A DNA stretch of 64,000 nucleotides. Source: Amycolatopsis rubida. Lineage in GTDB: Bacteria; Actinomycetota; Actinomycetes; Mycobacteriales; Pseudonocardiaceae. Below, one piece after another: positions 16,599-25,192 of this stretch (position 1 is the stretch's first letter; each line of letters starts with the position of its first letter). The stretch spans positions 62,001 to 126,000 of the forward strand of contig NZ_FOWC01000016.1 in assembly GCF_900115345.1 (NCBI RefSeq), in the 5' to 3' direction. A program made the translations under genes and the position numbers. The notes under the pieces were generated by a model. That model saw only the letters and a list, made by a program, of their open reading frames with translations. It was not told where the DNA came from and did not search any database.

Positions 16599-17737
16599 GC
16601 GTCCAGCACGACCAGTTCGTGCGGCCGCGTGTTCACCGGCTCGACGCCCGAGCCGGTGACGAGCACGATGTCCTCGATCCGGGCGCCCCAGCGGCCCGGC
16701 TGGTAAATGCCGGGCTCGACGCTGAAGGCCATGCCCTCCTCAAGCGGCAGCGCGTTGCCGTTGATGATGTAGGGCTCCTCGTGCACGTCGAGGCCGATGC
16801 CGTGGCCGGTGCGGTGGATGAAGTACTCGCCGAATCCGGCGGCGTCGATGACGTCGCGCGCGGCCTTGTCGATGCTCTCGGCGCTGGCGCCGGGGCGGAC
16901 CGCGTCGACGGCGGCCTGCTGCGCGCGCTGCAGCACGGCGTAGGTCTCGGCGACGTCGGCGTCGCGGGGTTCGCCGATCGAGTAAGTGCGGGTGGAGTCG
17001 GAGTTGTAGCCCTCGGGCACCGGGCCGCCGATGTCGATCACGACGACGTCGCCGCGTTCGATGACGCGCTCGGACACGTCGTGGTGCGGGCTGGCGCCGT
17101 TGGGGCCGGAGCCGACGATGACGAAGTCGGCGTGCGTGTGGCCCTCTTCGACGATGGCGGCGGTGATGTCCGCGCCGACCTCGGCCTCGGTGCGGCCGGC
17201 GCGCAGCCATTCGCCCATCCGCGCGTGCACGCGGTCGATCGCCGCGCCCGCCTTGCGGAGGGCTTCGATCTCGGCGGCGTCCTTGCGCATCCGCAGTTCG
17301 CGCACGATCGGCCCGGCGAGGGCCTGCTCGGCGTCGCCGAACGCGGCGCGCAGGGACAGCACGTGCAGCGCCGGGGTGAAGTCGCTGACCGCGATCCGGC
17401 CGGGCTTGCCGAGCCGGTCGGCGACGAGCCGGTAGGGGTCGTCGCCGTCGACCCAGGTGAGCACCTCGACGCCGAGGGCGTCGGTGGGCACGTCGGCGTA
17501 GCCGGGGGCTTCGAGCTTCGGCACCACGAGCGCGGGGGTGCCGTCGGCGGGAATGACGAGAGTGGTCAACCGCTCGAACGAACCGCCCGCTTGGCCGAGC
17601 AGGTACCGCAGGTCGGATCCGGGCGCGACGAGCAGCGCGTCGGTGTTCGCGGCGGCCGCCGCTTTCGCGGCGCGGTCGAGACGGGCGCGGAGCGCGGCGG
17701 CGTCGGGAGCGGGCGTGTGGAGGGATCGGCTCGACAT
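16595..17737 (-). CDS. M24 family Xaa-Pro peptidase
   Basis: A 380-residue creatinase-fold protein. The N-terminal domain (1-150) precedes the pita-bread catalytic domain. All five metal ligands are visible: D235 (VIDIGG), D247 (NSDSTRTY), H312 (HRTGHGIGLDVHEEP), E341 (SVEPGIY) and E355 (RIEDIV), so it should be an active di-metal dipeptidase or aminopeptidase acting on X-Pro bonds. No signal peptide, hence cytoplasmic. It is the first gene of a cluster with the Lrp regulator, followed by the toxin-antitoxin genes. Confidence 0.9.
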   Translation of the reverse strand: MSSRSLHTPAPDAAALRARLDRAAKAAAAANTDALLVAPGSDLRYLLGQAGGSFERLTTLVIPADGTPALVVPKLEAPGYADVPTDALGVEVLTWVDGDDPYRLVADRLGKPGRIAVSDFTPALHVLSLRAAFGDAEQALAGPIVRELRMRKDAAEIEALRKAGAAIDRVHARMGEWLRAGRTEAEVGADITAAIVEEGHTHADFVIVGSGPNGASPHHDVSERVIERGDVVVIDIGGPVPEGYNSDSTRTYSIGEPRDADVAETYAVLQRAQQAAVDAVRPGASAESIDKAARDVIDAAGFGEYFIHRTGHGIGLDVHEEPYIINGNALPLEEGMAFSVEPGIYQPGRWGARIEDIVLVTGSGVEPVNTRPHELVVLDA

Positions 17738-17768
17738 GACGCCGAGCCTAGTACCCGGCGCCGCCGCG

Positions 17769-18232
17769 TCAGTCCCGACCGGCCGAGGATGCGCCGGGAC
17801 GGTCTTCTCGCAGGCCGGAGATCAACTGCACCAGCTGTTCGCGGAACTGTTCGTCGGCGACCGCGGCGCCGAACGCGCCGATGCCGTGCCGCTCGGCGTG
17901 GATCGCGCGCGCGTGCACTTCGCGCCCGGCCGCGGTGACCGCGACGAGCCGGCGGGGTCAGGCGCGCGGGCGACGAACTCTTCCCGGGAAAGCCGTTCGA
18001 GGGTGCGGCTCATCGTCTGGTCGGTCACCTCGCAGCGGCGGGCGAGCGCGCGCTGCGCGAGCGGGCCTTCGCCGAGCAGGTGGAGCACGATCAGCCCCGT
18101 GTGGGTCAGTCCCAGCTCCGCGAGCACCGCGGTCCACCGCTGTTCGACCAGCCGTGCCGCGACGGCGAGCAGCCGCCCGTTCGGCCAGGACGCCAGCTCG
18201 CCGGTGTCCGGCGCAGTCTTCCCTGGGTCCAT
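17769..18232 (-). pseudogene. MarR family regulator interrupted by a frameshift
   Basis: From ATG at 18232 the frame encodes MDPGKTAPDTGELASWPNG and then a MarR winged helix (LAQRALARRCEVTDQTMSRT, then LERLSREEFVARAPDPA). At about 17948-17957 the homology leaves this frame: the first frame goes on as nonsense to a stop at 17822, while the family sequence resumes in another frame as RLVAVTAAGREVHARAIHAE and ends in LISGLREDRPGASSAGRD at 17769. Loss of 7 nt between GCCG repeats in the codons for the wing (DPADRRLV) would explain it. Either a true mutation, leaving the divergent exporter uncontrolled, or a sequencing error in GC-rich DNA. Confidence 0.8.
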
Positions 18233-18253
18233 CGGGCCTCTTCCGGGCGATAT

Positions 18254-18269
18254 GTTCAGCGTACTGAAC
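18254..18269. promoter_or_regulatory. MarR operator between marR-like gene and MMPL exporter
   Basis: GTTCAG (18254-18259) and CTGAAC (18264-18269) form a perfect inverted repeat around CGTA, 22 bp upstream of the MarR-like start and 39 bp upstream of the exporter start. The position suits a MarR dimer site over both promoters. Confidence 0.6.
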
Positions 18270-18307
18270 GTTTTGCCCCGTCGTCCGCCTGAAGGACTGT
18301 ATCCACC

Positions 18308-20389
18308 ATGGCCGAGCCCGGTTTTCCGCCCGCGTCGAGCCGCCGCCGGATCCGCTGGATGCTGCCGGCGCTGCTCGTCGTCGTCTGGCTCGCCGTCGGC
18401 GGAGCCGGCGGGCCGTTCGCCGGAAAACTGAGCACCGTCTCGAAAAACGACAACGCCGCGTTCCTGCCGCGCTCGGCCGAGGCGACGCAGGTGCAGGACG
18501 AGCAGAAGGCGTTCGCTCCGCGTCCGACGCTGCCCGCGGTCGTCGTCGCCGAGCGCGAGTCCGGGCTGAGTGCCGCCGACCGCGCGTACCTCGGCGCGCT
18601 GCCGGCCCGCACCGTCGCGGTGGCCGGGGTCGCCGGTCCGGTGAAGCCCGCGACGTTCTCCGAGGACGGCAAGGCGGCGCAGCTCTCGGTGCCGGTCGAC
18701 GCGGGCGGGAATCCGGCGGAGGTCGTCAAGGAGGTCCGGGCGAAGCTCGGCAGCGGCCCGGACGGGCTGACCGTGCTGGTCACCGGGCCGGGCGGGCAGA
18801 TCGCGGACCTGGTGACCGCTTTCGGCGGGATCGACGGGGTGCTGCTGATCGTCGCGGGCGCGGTCGTCGCGCTGATCCTGCTCGTGGTCTACCGCAGCCC
18901 GCTGCTGCCGTTGCTCGTCCTGGTGTCGGCGGTGTTCGCGCTGGCCCTGGCGAGCCTTGTGGTGTACCTGCTGGCGAAAAACGACGTCCTCGCGCTCAAC
19001 GGGCAGAGCCAGGGCATCCTCTCGATTCTCGTGTTCGGCGCCGCGACCGACTACGCGCTCCTGCTGGTCGCCCGCTTCCGGGAGCAGCTGCGCGACACCC
19101 CGAGCCGGTTCGAGGCGATGCGGCTGGCCTGGCGGGCGACGCTGGAACCGGTGGCGGCTTCGGCGGGCACGGTCGTCCTCGGCGTCCTGTGCCTGCTGTT
19201 CAGCGATCTCAATTCGAACAAGGGGCTCGGCCCGGTCGCCGCGATCGGGATCGGCGCCGCGCTGCTCGCCTCGACCACCTTCCTGCCCGCGATGCTCGTG
19301 CTGTGCGGACGGGGCGCGTTCTGGCCGTTCCGGCCGCGGCACGGTTCGCCGCATCCGGAGACGTCCGGGCTCTGGGGCCGGGTCTCCCGCATGGTCGGCG
19401 CCCGCCCGCGCGCGGTCTGGGTGCTGTCGGCGCTGGTGCTCGTCGCCGGGGCGGTGTTCCTCCCGCAGCTCAAGGCGTCCGGCACCGCGCAGTCAGACGT
19501 GTTCCTCGCCACCGTGGATTCGGTGACCGGCCAGGAAGTGCTGGGCAGGCATTTCGCCGCCGGGTCGGGCTCGCCCGCGGTGATCGTCGCCAACGCCGGA
19601 GCCGCCGGCGAGGTGGCCGAAGCCGCGCGCGTGCCGGGCGTCGCGACGGTCTTCCCGCTCGCCGGGCCCGACCGGCGTCCGCTCGAAGTCGCCGGACGGG
19701 TCCAATTGCTCGCGGTTCTTTCCGCGCCTGCCGATTCCGAGGACGCGGTCGCGACCGTCGGCAAGATGCGCGACGCGGTGCACGCGGTGCCGTCCGCGGA
19801 GGCGAAGGTCGGCGGGCAGACCGCGATCCAGCTCGACACGCAGCGGACCTCGCAACGGGACCGGGCGGTGATCATCCCGATCGTGCTGGTGGTGATCTTC
19901 GCCGTGCTGGCCCTGCTGCTGCGCGCGTTGCTGGCTCCGCTGCTGCTGATCGCGACGGTGGTGCTGTCGTTCGCCGCCACGATGGGGGTCTCGGCGCTGG
20001 TGTTCAACCACCTGCTGCACTTCCCCGGTGCGGATCCGGTGGTGCCGTTGTTCGGGTTCGTGTTCCTCGTGGCGCTCGGAATCGACTACAACATCTTCCT
20101 GATGACCCGGGTGCGCGAGGAGACGAAACGACGCGGCACCCGGGACGGCACGCTGCACGGGCTCGCGGTGACCGGCGGCGTGATCACCTCGGCCGGGGTG
20201 GTGCTGGCGGCGACGTTCTCCGCGCTGGCGGTGATCCCGATCCTGTTCCTCGCCCAGATCGCGTTCATCGTCGCGTTCGGCGTGCTGGTGGACACGCTGC
20301 TGGTCAGGTCGCTGCTGGTGCCCGCGCTGACCGTGGATCTCGGCCGGCGGATCTGGTGGCCGTCCCGGCTGGACCGGCGCGTCGGATGA
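18308..20389 (+). CDS. MMPL/RND family exporter
   Basis: A 693-residue membrane transporter. A first membrane helix (about 15-35) is followed by an extracytoplasmic domain, a block of five or six helices (about 175-315), a second helix and external loop, and a second block (about 525-680), as expected for actinobacterial MMPL proteins. The FGAATDYALLL and FLVALGIDYNIFLMTR helices carry the Asp-Tyr pairs used for proton relay. Substrates are typically lipids, antibiotics or dyes. ATG follows AAGGA. It is divergent from the frameshifted MarR gene, so it may be constitutively expressed. Confidence 0.9.
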   Translation: MAEPGFPPASSRRRIRWMLPALLVVVWLAVGGAGGPFAGKLSTVSKNDNAAFLPRSAEATQVQDEQKAFAPRPTLPAVVVAERESGLSAADRAYLGALPARTVAVAGVAGPVKPATFSEDGKAAQLSVPVDAGGNPAEVVKEVRAKLGSGPDGLTVLVTGPGGQIADLVTAFGGIDGVLLIVAGAVVALILLVVYRSPLLPLLVLVSAVFALALASLVVYLLAKNDVLALNGQSQGILSILVFGAATDYALLLVARFREQLRDTPSRFEAMRLAWRATLEPVAASAGTVVLGVLCLLFSDLNSNKGLGPVAAIGIGAALLASTTFLPAMLVLCGRGAFWPFRPRHGSPHPETSGLWGRVSRMVGARPRAVWVLSALVLVAGAVFLPQLKASGTAQSDVFLATVDSVTGQEVLGRHFAAGSGSPAVIVANAGAAGEVAEAARVPGVATVFPLAGPDRRPLEVAGRVQLLAVLSAPADSEDAVATVGKMRDAVHAVPSAEAKVGGQTAIQLDTQRTSQRDRAVIIPIVLVVIFAVLALLLRALLAPLLLIATVVLSFAATMGVSALVFNHLLHFPGADPVVPLFGFVFLVALGIDYNIFLMTRVREETKRRGTRDGTLHGLAVTGGVITSAGVVLAATFSALAVIPILFLAQIAFIVAFGVLVDTLLVRSLLVPALTVDLGRRIWWPSRLDRRVG

Positions 20390-20420
20390 GCGGACGGGCC
20401 CGGCGTGGCAGGCTGTCCGG

Positions 20421-21365
20421 GTGACCGGACCACTCGCCCTCCTCGATTCCGCGAGCCTCTACTTCCGCTCGTTCTACGCGCTGCCCGATTCGATGACCGC
20501 GCCCGACGGGACGCCGGTCAACGCCGTGCGCGGGTTCACCGACACGATCGCGCGCATCCTGACCGACCGCCGCCCGTCTCGGCTGGTCGCCTGTCTCGAC
20601 GCGGACTGGCGGCCGAAGTTCCGCACCGATCTGCTGCCGAGCTACAAGGCGCACCGGGTCGCGGAGCCCGGAGACGGCGGGGCGGACGTCGAAGAGGTGC
20701 CCGACACGCTGACCCCGCAGGTGCCGGTCATCCTGGAAGTGCTGGAGGCGTTCGGGTTCGCCGTCGCGGAGGCCGAGGGGTACGAGGCGGACGACGTCAT
20801 CGGCGCGCTCGCGACGCGGGAGAAGGACGCGCCGGTCGAGGTGATCACCGGCGACCGCGACCTGTTCCAGCTGGTGCGCGAGGAGCCGACGCCGACGTCG
20901 GTCGTGTACGTCGGGAAGGGCTGGGCGAAGGCGGAAGTGCTGGGGCAGCGCGAAATCGCCGAGAAGTACGGCGTTCCGGCCGAGCACGCCGGGCCCGCGT
21001 ACGCGGACATGGCCGCGTTGCGCGGCGACCCGTCGGACGGGCTGCCGGGCGTGGCGGGGATCGGCGAGAAGACCGCGGCGAAGCTGATCACGCAGTTCGG
21101 TTCGCTGGAGGAACTCGTCGCCGCGGCCTCGGCCGGGGATTCGCGGGTGCCGTTGAAGACCCGGCTTCGCCTCTCCGACGCCGCGGATTATCTGGCCGTC
21201 GCACCCGCCGTGGTGCGGGTCGCGGTGGACGCGCCGGTCGTGCAGTCCGGGCCGGACGCGGTGCCGACCGCGCCCGCCGACCCGGACCGGGTGGCGGAGC
21301 TGGCCGAGCGGTGGAATCTGGGCCGTTCGGTGGAGCGGCTGCTGGCGGCGCTGCCCGGAGCTTGA
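20421..21365 (+). CDS. 5'-3' exonuclease (PolI-like flap/exonuclease domain)
   Basis: A 314-residue stand-alone 5'-3' exonuclease. The PIN-like domain has acidic metal ligands in LLDSASLYFRSFYAL, CLDADWRPKFRTDLLPSYKAHR, EAEGYEADDVIGALA and TGDRDLFQL, and the helix-hairpin-helix segment SDGLPGVAGIGEKTAAKL binds DNA. It acts on flaps or primers in replication and repair, without a polymerase domain. It is the counterpart of M. tuberculosis Rv2090 by position. GTG start; a hairpin terminator follows. Confidence 0.93.
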   Translation: MTGPLALLDSASLYFRSFYALPDSMTAPDGTPVNAVRGFTDTIARILTDRRPSRLVACLDADWRPKFRTDLLPSYKAHRVAEPGDGGADVEEVPDTLTPQVPVILEVLEAFGFAVAEAEGYEADDVIGALATREKDAPVEVITGDRDLFQLVREEPTPTSVVYVGKGWAKAEVLGQREIAEKYGVPAEHAGPAYADMAALRGDPSDGLPGVAGIGEKTAAKLITQFGSLEELVAAASAGDSRVPLKTRLRLSDAADYLAVAPAVVRVAVDAPVVQSGPDAVPTAPADPDRVAELAERWNLGRSVERLLAALPGA

Positions 21366-21371
21366 CCGTCG

Positions 21372-21399
21372 GGGAGGGTTCCCGTGCCGGAACCCTCCC
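21372..21399. terminator. Bidirectional terminator hairpin
   Basis: GGGAGGGTTCC (21372-21382) and GGAACCCTCCC (21389-21399) pair perfectly around a 6-nt loop, between the convergent exonuclease and Eis-like genes. Confidence 0.75.
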
Positions 21400-21405
21400 G
21401 GTGGA

Positions 21406-22623
21406 TCAGAAGTGCGTGCCGGTCCAGGGTGGCGTCCCGGTCCGGAACAGCGCGTCCACTCGCGCCAGCGTTTCCCCGCTCGCACCGGTGATCCGGCCGG
21501 ACAGCGCGAGCGGACCGGCTTCCCAGGCGCCGAGGTACAGCATCGCCAGAGTGTCGACGTCGAGCTGGAGATCGGCGTCGGCCTCGGTGCGCTCGACCCC
21601 GCTGCCGCCGACCCGGTACCGGCCCTGGTTGTCCGGCAGCATCCGGTCGTTCACTTCCAGCACAACGGGTTCCGCGGAGCCGTACGCGCGGGCGGCGAGA
21701 GCCGCTTCGACATCGATCAGCCGCAGCCACAGCTCGTCGTCGACGCCGACGGTCTGCGCCCGGCGCGGGTCGACGAGCAGCAGCCCGACCGGATCGTCCA
21801 CCGGACGGCCGCGCGCGTGCACGACCTCGATCAGGTCGACCGACAGCAGGAACCGCCACAGCCCGGCCAGCGCTTCCGGCGTCGCCGCGTGCAGTTCGTG
21901 GACTTCGAGCGCGGCGCCGCGTTCCGGGTCGAGGTAGGTGTTCTGCGGCACGACGTGGAAGACCGCGAAGCCGTCGTCGCCGTCCGGTCCACTGTGGACA
22001 GCGACGCGGTGGTTGCCGCCGTCTGGGTGGAGGTGCCAGGTGAACGCGATCGGCCACCAGAGTTCCGGACGCGCGATCCGGCCGGGGCGTCCGGTGTCGA
22101 TCCGTTGGTACAGCGAGGGAATCGTCGCGATCGCCTCGTCGGTGGAAAGCAGCCGGACCCGGCCGGGGGCGACGACCGTTTCGCGCAGCGGAGCCGGTTG
22201 CTTGACCTGCATGGTGGCCATGCGGGTCGCGACGCCGTAGCCGAAGCGGCCGTAGATCAGCGCTTCGCTGGCGTGCAGTGCGGCGACGACGTGGCCGCGC
22301 CGCACGAAGTCGTGCAGCTGCCGGTCCATCATCGCGGTGAGCACGCCGCGGCGGGTCCAGTCGGCGCGGACGCCGACGCCGTCGACCGCCGCCATCGGCA
22401 CCGCGGCGCCGCCGGGGACGGTGAGCGTGGCGGCGAACGAGCTGGCGATGCCGATGGGTTCGCTGTCGTGGAACGCTCCGGTCCGGCCGTCCGCCTTCCA
22501 GGAATCCGCGACCCGTGCCCAGCGCTCGTCCGAGGGCGGGTTTCCGTGCAGGGACCGCACCAGAAGGTCGAAAGTCGCGCGGCTTTCGGAGTCGGTGATC
22601 GGGCGTACCACGTAGTCGCTCAT
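21406..22623 (-). CDS. Eis-like GNAT N-acetyltransferase, copy 2
   Basis: A 405-residue protein with the three-part Eis architecture: N-terminal GNAT fold with the acetyl-CoA loop (VGVRADWTRRGVLTAMM, about 83-99), a degenerate second GNAT domain, and a C-terminal SCP2-like domain. It ends in TGTHF; in Eis the C-terminal Phe carboxylate takes part in catalysis, so the ending is consistent with activity. Eis enzymes acetylate amines on aminoglycosides, peptides or proteins; the substrate here is unknown. It is the last gene of two tandem DUF4333/Eis-like modules. Confidence 0.9.
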   Translation of the reverse strand: MSDYVVRPITDSESRATFDLLVRSLHGNPPSDERWARVADSWKADGRTGAFHDSEPIGIASSFAATLTVPGGAAVPMAAVDGVGVRADWTRRGVLTAMMDRQLHDFVRRGHVVAALHASEALIYGRFGYGVATRMATMQVKQPAPLRETVVAPGRVRLLSTDEAIATIPSLYQRIDTGRPGRIARPELWWPIAFTWHLHPDGGNHRVAVHSGPDGDDGFAVFHVVPQNTYLDPERGAALEVHELHAATPEALAGLWRFLLSVDLIEVVHARGRPVDDPVGLLLVDPRRAQTVGVDDELWLRLIDVEAALAARAYGSAEPVVLEVNDRMLPDNQGRYRVGGSGVERTEADADLQLDVDTLAMLYLGAWEAGPLALSGRITGASGETLARVDALFRTGTPPWTGTHF

Positions 22624-22679
22624 GCCCCGATTGAACCAACTTCCGCCGACGCGCGGCTATCGGATTTAGCGCGGCGGAT

Positions 22680-23066
22680 CTACTGGGGCGGGTCGACGCG
22701 GTAGTTGCCGTCCGCGCCGGTCACCGTGATGGGGACGTGTTTCGTCGTGCCCGCGACGTCCACAGTGCACTGGAAGCGCGAGCCGTCGGCGACGGGCTGC
22801 CGGTCCGGGCAGGACACCGTGCCGACGTTCGCCACTTTGTAGTCGGTGGTGAGGAGCCGGGTGACGGCCGAGGCCATCGCCCGGGAGTCGAACACGCGCA
22901 TCGCCGAGGAAGAGCTGGGCGCCGACGACGACGCGACGCCCGGCTGCGCGGGGCTGTTCGGCGTGACGGTGACGGTGTGGACCGGGGGCGGCGGCGTCCC
23001 GCTGTCGCAGCCCGCGGCGGCGAGCATTCCCCAGCCGCACAACAGCAGCACCCGCACGGCGCGCAT
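22680..23066 (-). CDS. DUF4333-domain lipoprotein
   Basis: A 128-residue lipoprotein. A signal peptide ends in the lipobox LAAAGC, placing Cys near residue 20; a Ser/Pro/Thr linker follows, and the C-terminal half is a DUF4333 domain (VSCPDRQPVADGSRFQCTVD, then HVPITVTGADGNYRVDPP) with a conserved Cys pair. ATG at 23064-23066 was chosen because AGAGGAG lies 8-9 nt upstream; an in-frame TTG precedes it directly. It sits 56 bp before the second Eis-like gene and 37 bp after the first. DUF4333 has no known biochemical function. Confidence 0.85.
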   Translation of the reverse strand: MRAVRVLLLCGWGMLAAAGCDSGTPPPPVHTVTVTPNSPAQPGVASSSAPSSSSAMRVFDSRAMASAVTRLLTTDYKVANVGTVSCPDRQPVADGSRFQCTVDVAGTTKHVPITVTGADGNYRVDPPQ

Positions 23067-23103
23067 CAAACCCGCTCCTCTGCGCGAAACGTCTGGTCAA
23101 CGG

Positions 23104-24303
23104 TCAGAAGAACGTACCGCACCACACCGATTCGCGCGTGCCGAAGAGCACGTCGGCGGCTTCGGGCGCGGCCGCGTCGAGCACCTCGATCCGGCCGGTG
23201 TCCGCGAGCGCGGACGCACGCCAGGTTCCGAAGTAGAGCATCGCGAGGGTGTCCGCCGTGAGCCGCAGCGCGGGTTCCGCGTCCGTGCGGGAGGCGCCGC
23301 CGGGGCCGACGAGGTAGCGGCCGTCGTTGGCGGGCAGCGACCGGTCGGACACTTCGATGACGACCGGTTCGGCCGGGCCGTAGGCGCGGGCGGCGAGCGC
23401 GGCAGGCACGTCGACCAGCCGGAGCCAGCTCTCGTCGTCGGTGCTTTCGGTTTTCGCCGTCCGGGGGTCGGCGAACAGCAGCGCGTGCGGTTCGTCGAGC
23501 GGGCGCAGCGGGAGGACGATCTCGTCGACCAGGTCGACCGAGAGCAGGAACCGCCACAGTCCGGCGAACGCGGCCGGGTTGGCGTAGTGGAACGCCATCA
23601 CCTGCAGCTTCCCGTGCTCGTGGGAGTCTTCCTCGACGTAGTAGGTCAGGTAGCCGTCGACGCCGTCCGGGCCCCGGTGCACGGCGGTCTGGACCAGTTT
23701 CGCGCGGCGGCGCAGCTGGGCCTCGTAACCCGGCCAGTAGATCTCCGACCGGGTCATCGCGGCGACGCGGCCCATCGCGGTCGCGGCGTACAGTTCCGGC
23801 CATTTCGGGGCGGCCTCGTCGATGCCGAGGACGGTGACCTCTCCCCCGTCCGGCACGTCCGGGCGCAGCTGTGCCCGGTGCTTGTCCACCACGACCCGGT
23901 TCGCGAGGGTCGCGATTCCGTAGCCGTAGCGGCCGTAGATGGCGCCTTCGGACGCGTGCAGCAGCGCGAGCGCGACACCTCGTTCGGCGAAGTCCGCCAG
24001 CTGCGCGGCCTGCAGCGCGCTGAGCACGCCGCGGCGGGTGCGTCCGGCGCGCACGCCGACGCCGGTGACCGCGGCCAGCGGAAGCCGCGCTCCGCCGGGC
24101 ACGACCATTTCCGAGTCGAACGATCGGGTGGTGCCGATCAGCTCCGGGCCGAACACGCCCAGGACGCGGCCGTCCTGGTGCGCCCGGGCGGCCGGTTCCC
24201 ATTCCTCGTCGGTGCCGGGCTGGACGTGCAGCGCGGCCCGGAACAGGTCCCAGGCCGCGCGGTGCTCGTCGGGGCGGAGGGTCCGGACGGTGTGGTCGCT
24301 CAT
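23104..24303 (-). CDS. Eis-like GNAT N-acetyltransferase, copy 1
   Basis: A 399-residue paralogue of the 21.4-22.6 kb gene with the same domain order. The acetyl-CoA loop is VGVRAGRTRRGVLSALQ (about 83-99), the middle has YGRYGYGIAT and the SCP2-like domain includes WRFLLSVDLVDEIVLPLRPL. It ends in CGTFF, again with a terminal Phe. It follows the Pro/Gln-rich DUF4333 gene by 51 bp and precedes the DUF4333 lipoprotein by 37 bp, so the four genes look like one transcription unit made by duplication of a two-gene module. Confidence 0.9.
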   Translation of the reverse strand: MSDHTVRTLRPDEHRAAWDLFRAALHVQPGTDEEWEPAARAHQDGRVLGVFGPELIGTTRSFDSEMVVPGGARLPLAAVTGVGVRAGRTRRGVLSALQAAQLADFAERGVALALLHASEGAIYGRYGYGIATLANRVVVDKHRAQLRPDVPDGGEVTVLGIDEAAPKWPELYAATAMGRVAAMTRSEIYWPGYEAQLRRRAKLVQTAVHRGPDGVDGYLTYYVEEDSHEHGKLQVMAFHYANPAAFAGLWRFLLSVDLVDEIVLPLRPLDEPHALLFADPRTAKTESTDDESWLRLVDVPAALAARAYGPAEPVVIEVSDRSLPANDGRYLVGPGGASRTDAEPALRLTADTLAMLYFGTWRASALADTGRIEVLDAAAPEAADVLFGTRESVWCGTFF

Positions 24304-24354
24304 GCCCCGATCATCGCCGGGGCGGCCACGCGACCGCCACCGATTTGCCCGGCG

Positions 24355-25065
24355 TCACTTCGCCGCGGGCGGCGAGACCTCGTAGTTGCCGTCGGAGCCC
24401 TTGACCGTGATCGGGACCTGCTGCGGTTTGCCGTTGATGGTGGCGGTGCACTCGAATTTCGCGCCGTCCTCCACCTTCTGCTCGGCCGGGCAGGTGACCC
24501 CGCTGACGCCCTGGATCTTGTAGGTGCCGGTGAGCAGCTTCGCGACGTCGGTCTGCATCTGGTTGTTGTTGAAGACCTGGGTCTTGAAGAAGCCGGGCGC
24601 GACGAAGCCGAGGATCGCCACGACGGCCACCACGACGACAAGCGCGCCGATCCCGATGAACAGGCCCTTCTTCGACCCGCCCGAGGATTCCGGGGCTGCC
24701 CCGCCGGGCTGGCCGTAGTCGTACTGCCCGGGCTGCTGGCCGCCGTACTGCTGCTGCGGCTCGCCGTAGGGCTGCTGCTGGCCGTAGGAGGGCGGTTGCT
24801 GCCCGTACTGCGGCGGCTGCTGGCCCCACTGCGGCTGCTGCGGCGGTTGCTGCTGTTGCGGGTAGCCGCCGGGCTGCTGGCCGTACTGCGGGTCCTGACC
24901 GTAGGGCTGCTGGCCGTACTGCTGGGGCGGGTACGGCTGCTGCTGCGGCCCGCTCTGCGGGTACGCGCCGCCTGGCTGCTGCCCGTAGTTGGGGTCCTGG
25001 CCGTAGGGCTGTTGCCCGTACTGGGGCTGCTGCCGCGGGTCGTTGCCGCCATACGGCGTGCTCAT
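24355..25065 (-). CDS. Pro/Gln/Tyr-rich membrane protein with C-terminal DUF4333 domain
   Basis: A 236-residue protein. Residues 1-120 are a low-complexity tail made of repeats such as QQPYGQDPQYGQQPGGY, predicted cytoplasmic. One membrane helix (GIGALVVVVAVVAILGFVAP) is followed by an external DUF4333 domain with paired Cys (VTCPAEQKVEDGAKFECTAT). It corresponds in position to M. tuberculosis Rv2091c. ATG follows GGAGG, which decides the start among several in the open frame. It begins the duplicated DUF4333/Eis-like run. Confidence 0.88.
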   Translation of the reverse strand: MSTPYGGNDPRQQPQYGQQPYGQDPNYGQQPGGAYPQSGPQQQPYPPQQYGQQPYGQDPQYGQQPGGYPQQQQPPQQPQWGQQPPQYGQQPPSYGQQQPYGEPQQQYGGQQPGQYDYGQPGGAAPESSGGSKKGLFIGIGALVVVVAVVAILGFVAPGFFKTQVFNNNQMQTDVAKLLTGTYKIQGVSGVTCPAEQKVEDGAKFECTATINGKPQQVPITVKGSDGNYEVSPPAAK

Positions 25066-25192
25066 CGTTAGCCTCCGCCTTCGTGTGTCCGCATCCGCCG
25101 GCCGGGCCGCGGGTGTCGTGCGCGATCCAACCACAGGTCTGGACCTGGCACACGTGTCCGCGCGCAGTCGCTACTAACGTGTGCCCTCGCGG

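Noticed and set aside
25147..25185. GGCACACG/CGTGTGCC dyad between helY and the DUF4333 gene
   Set aside because: Only 8 bp with a 23-nt spacer; too weak to separate from chance.
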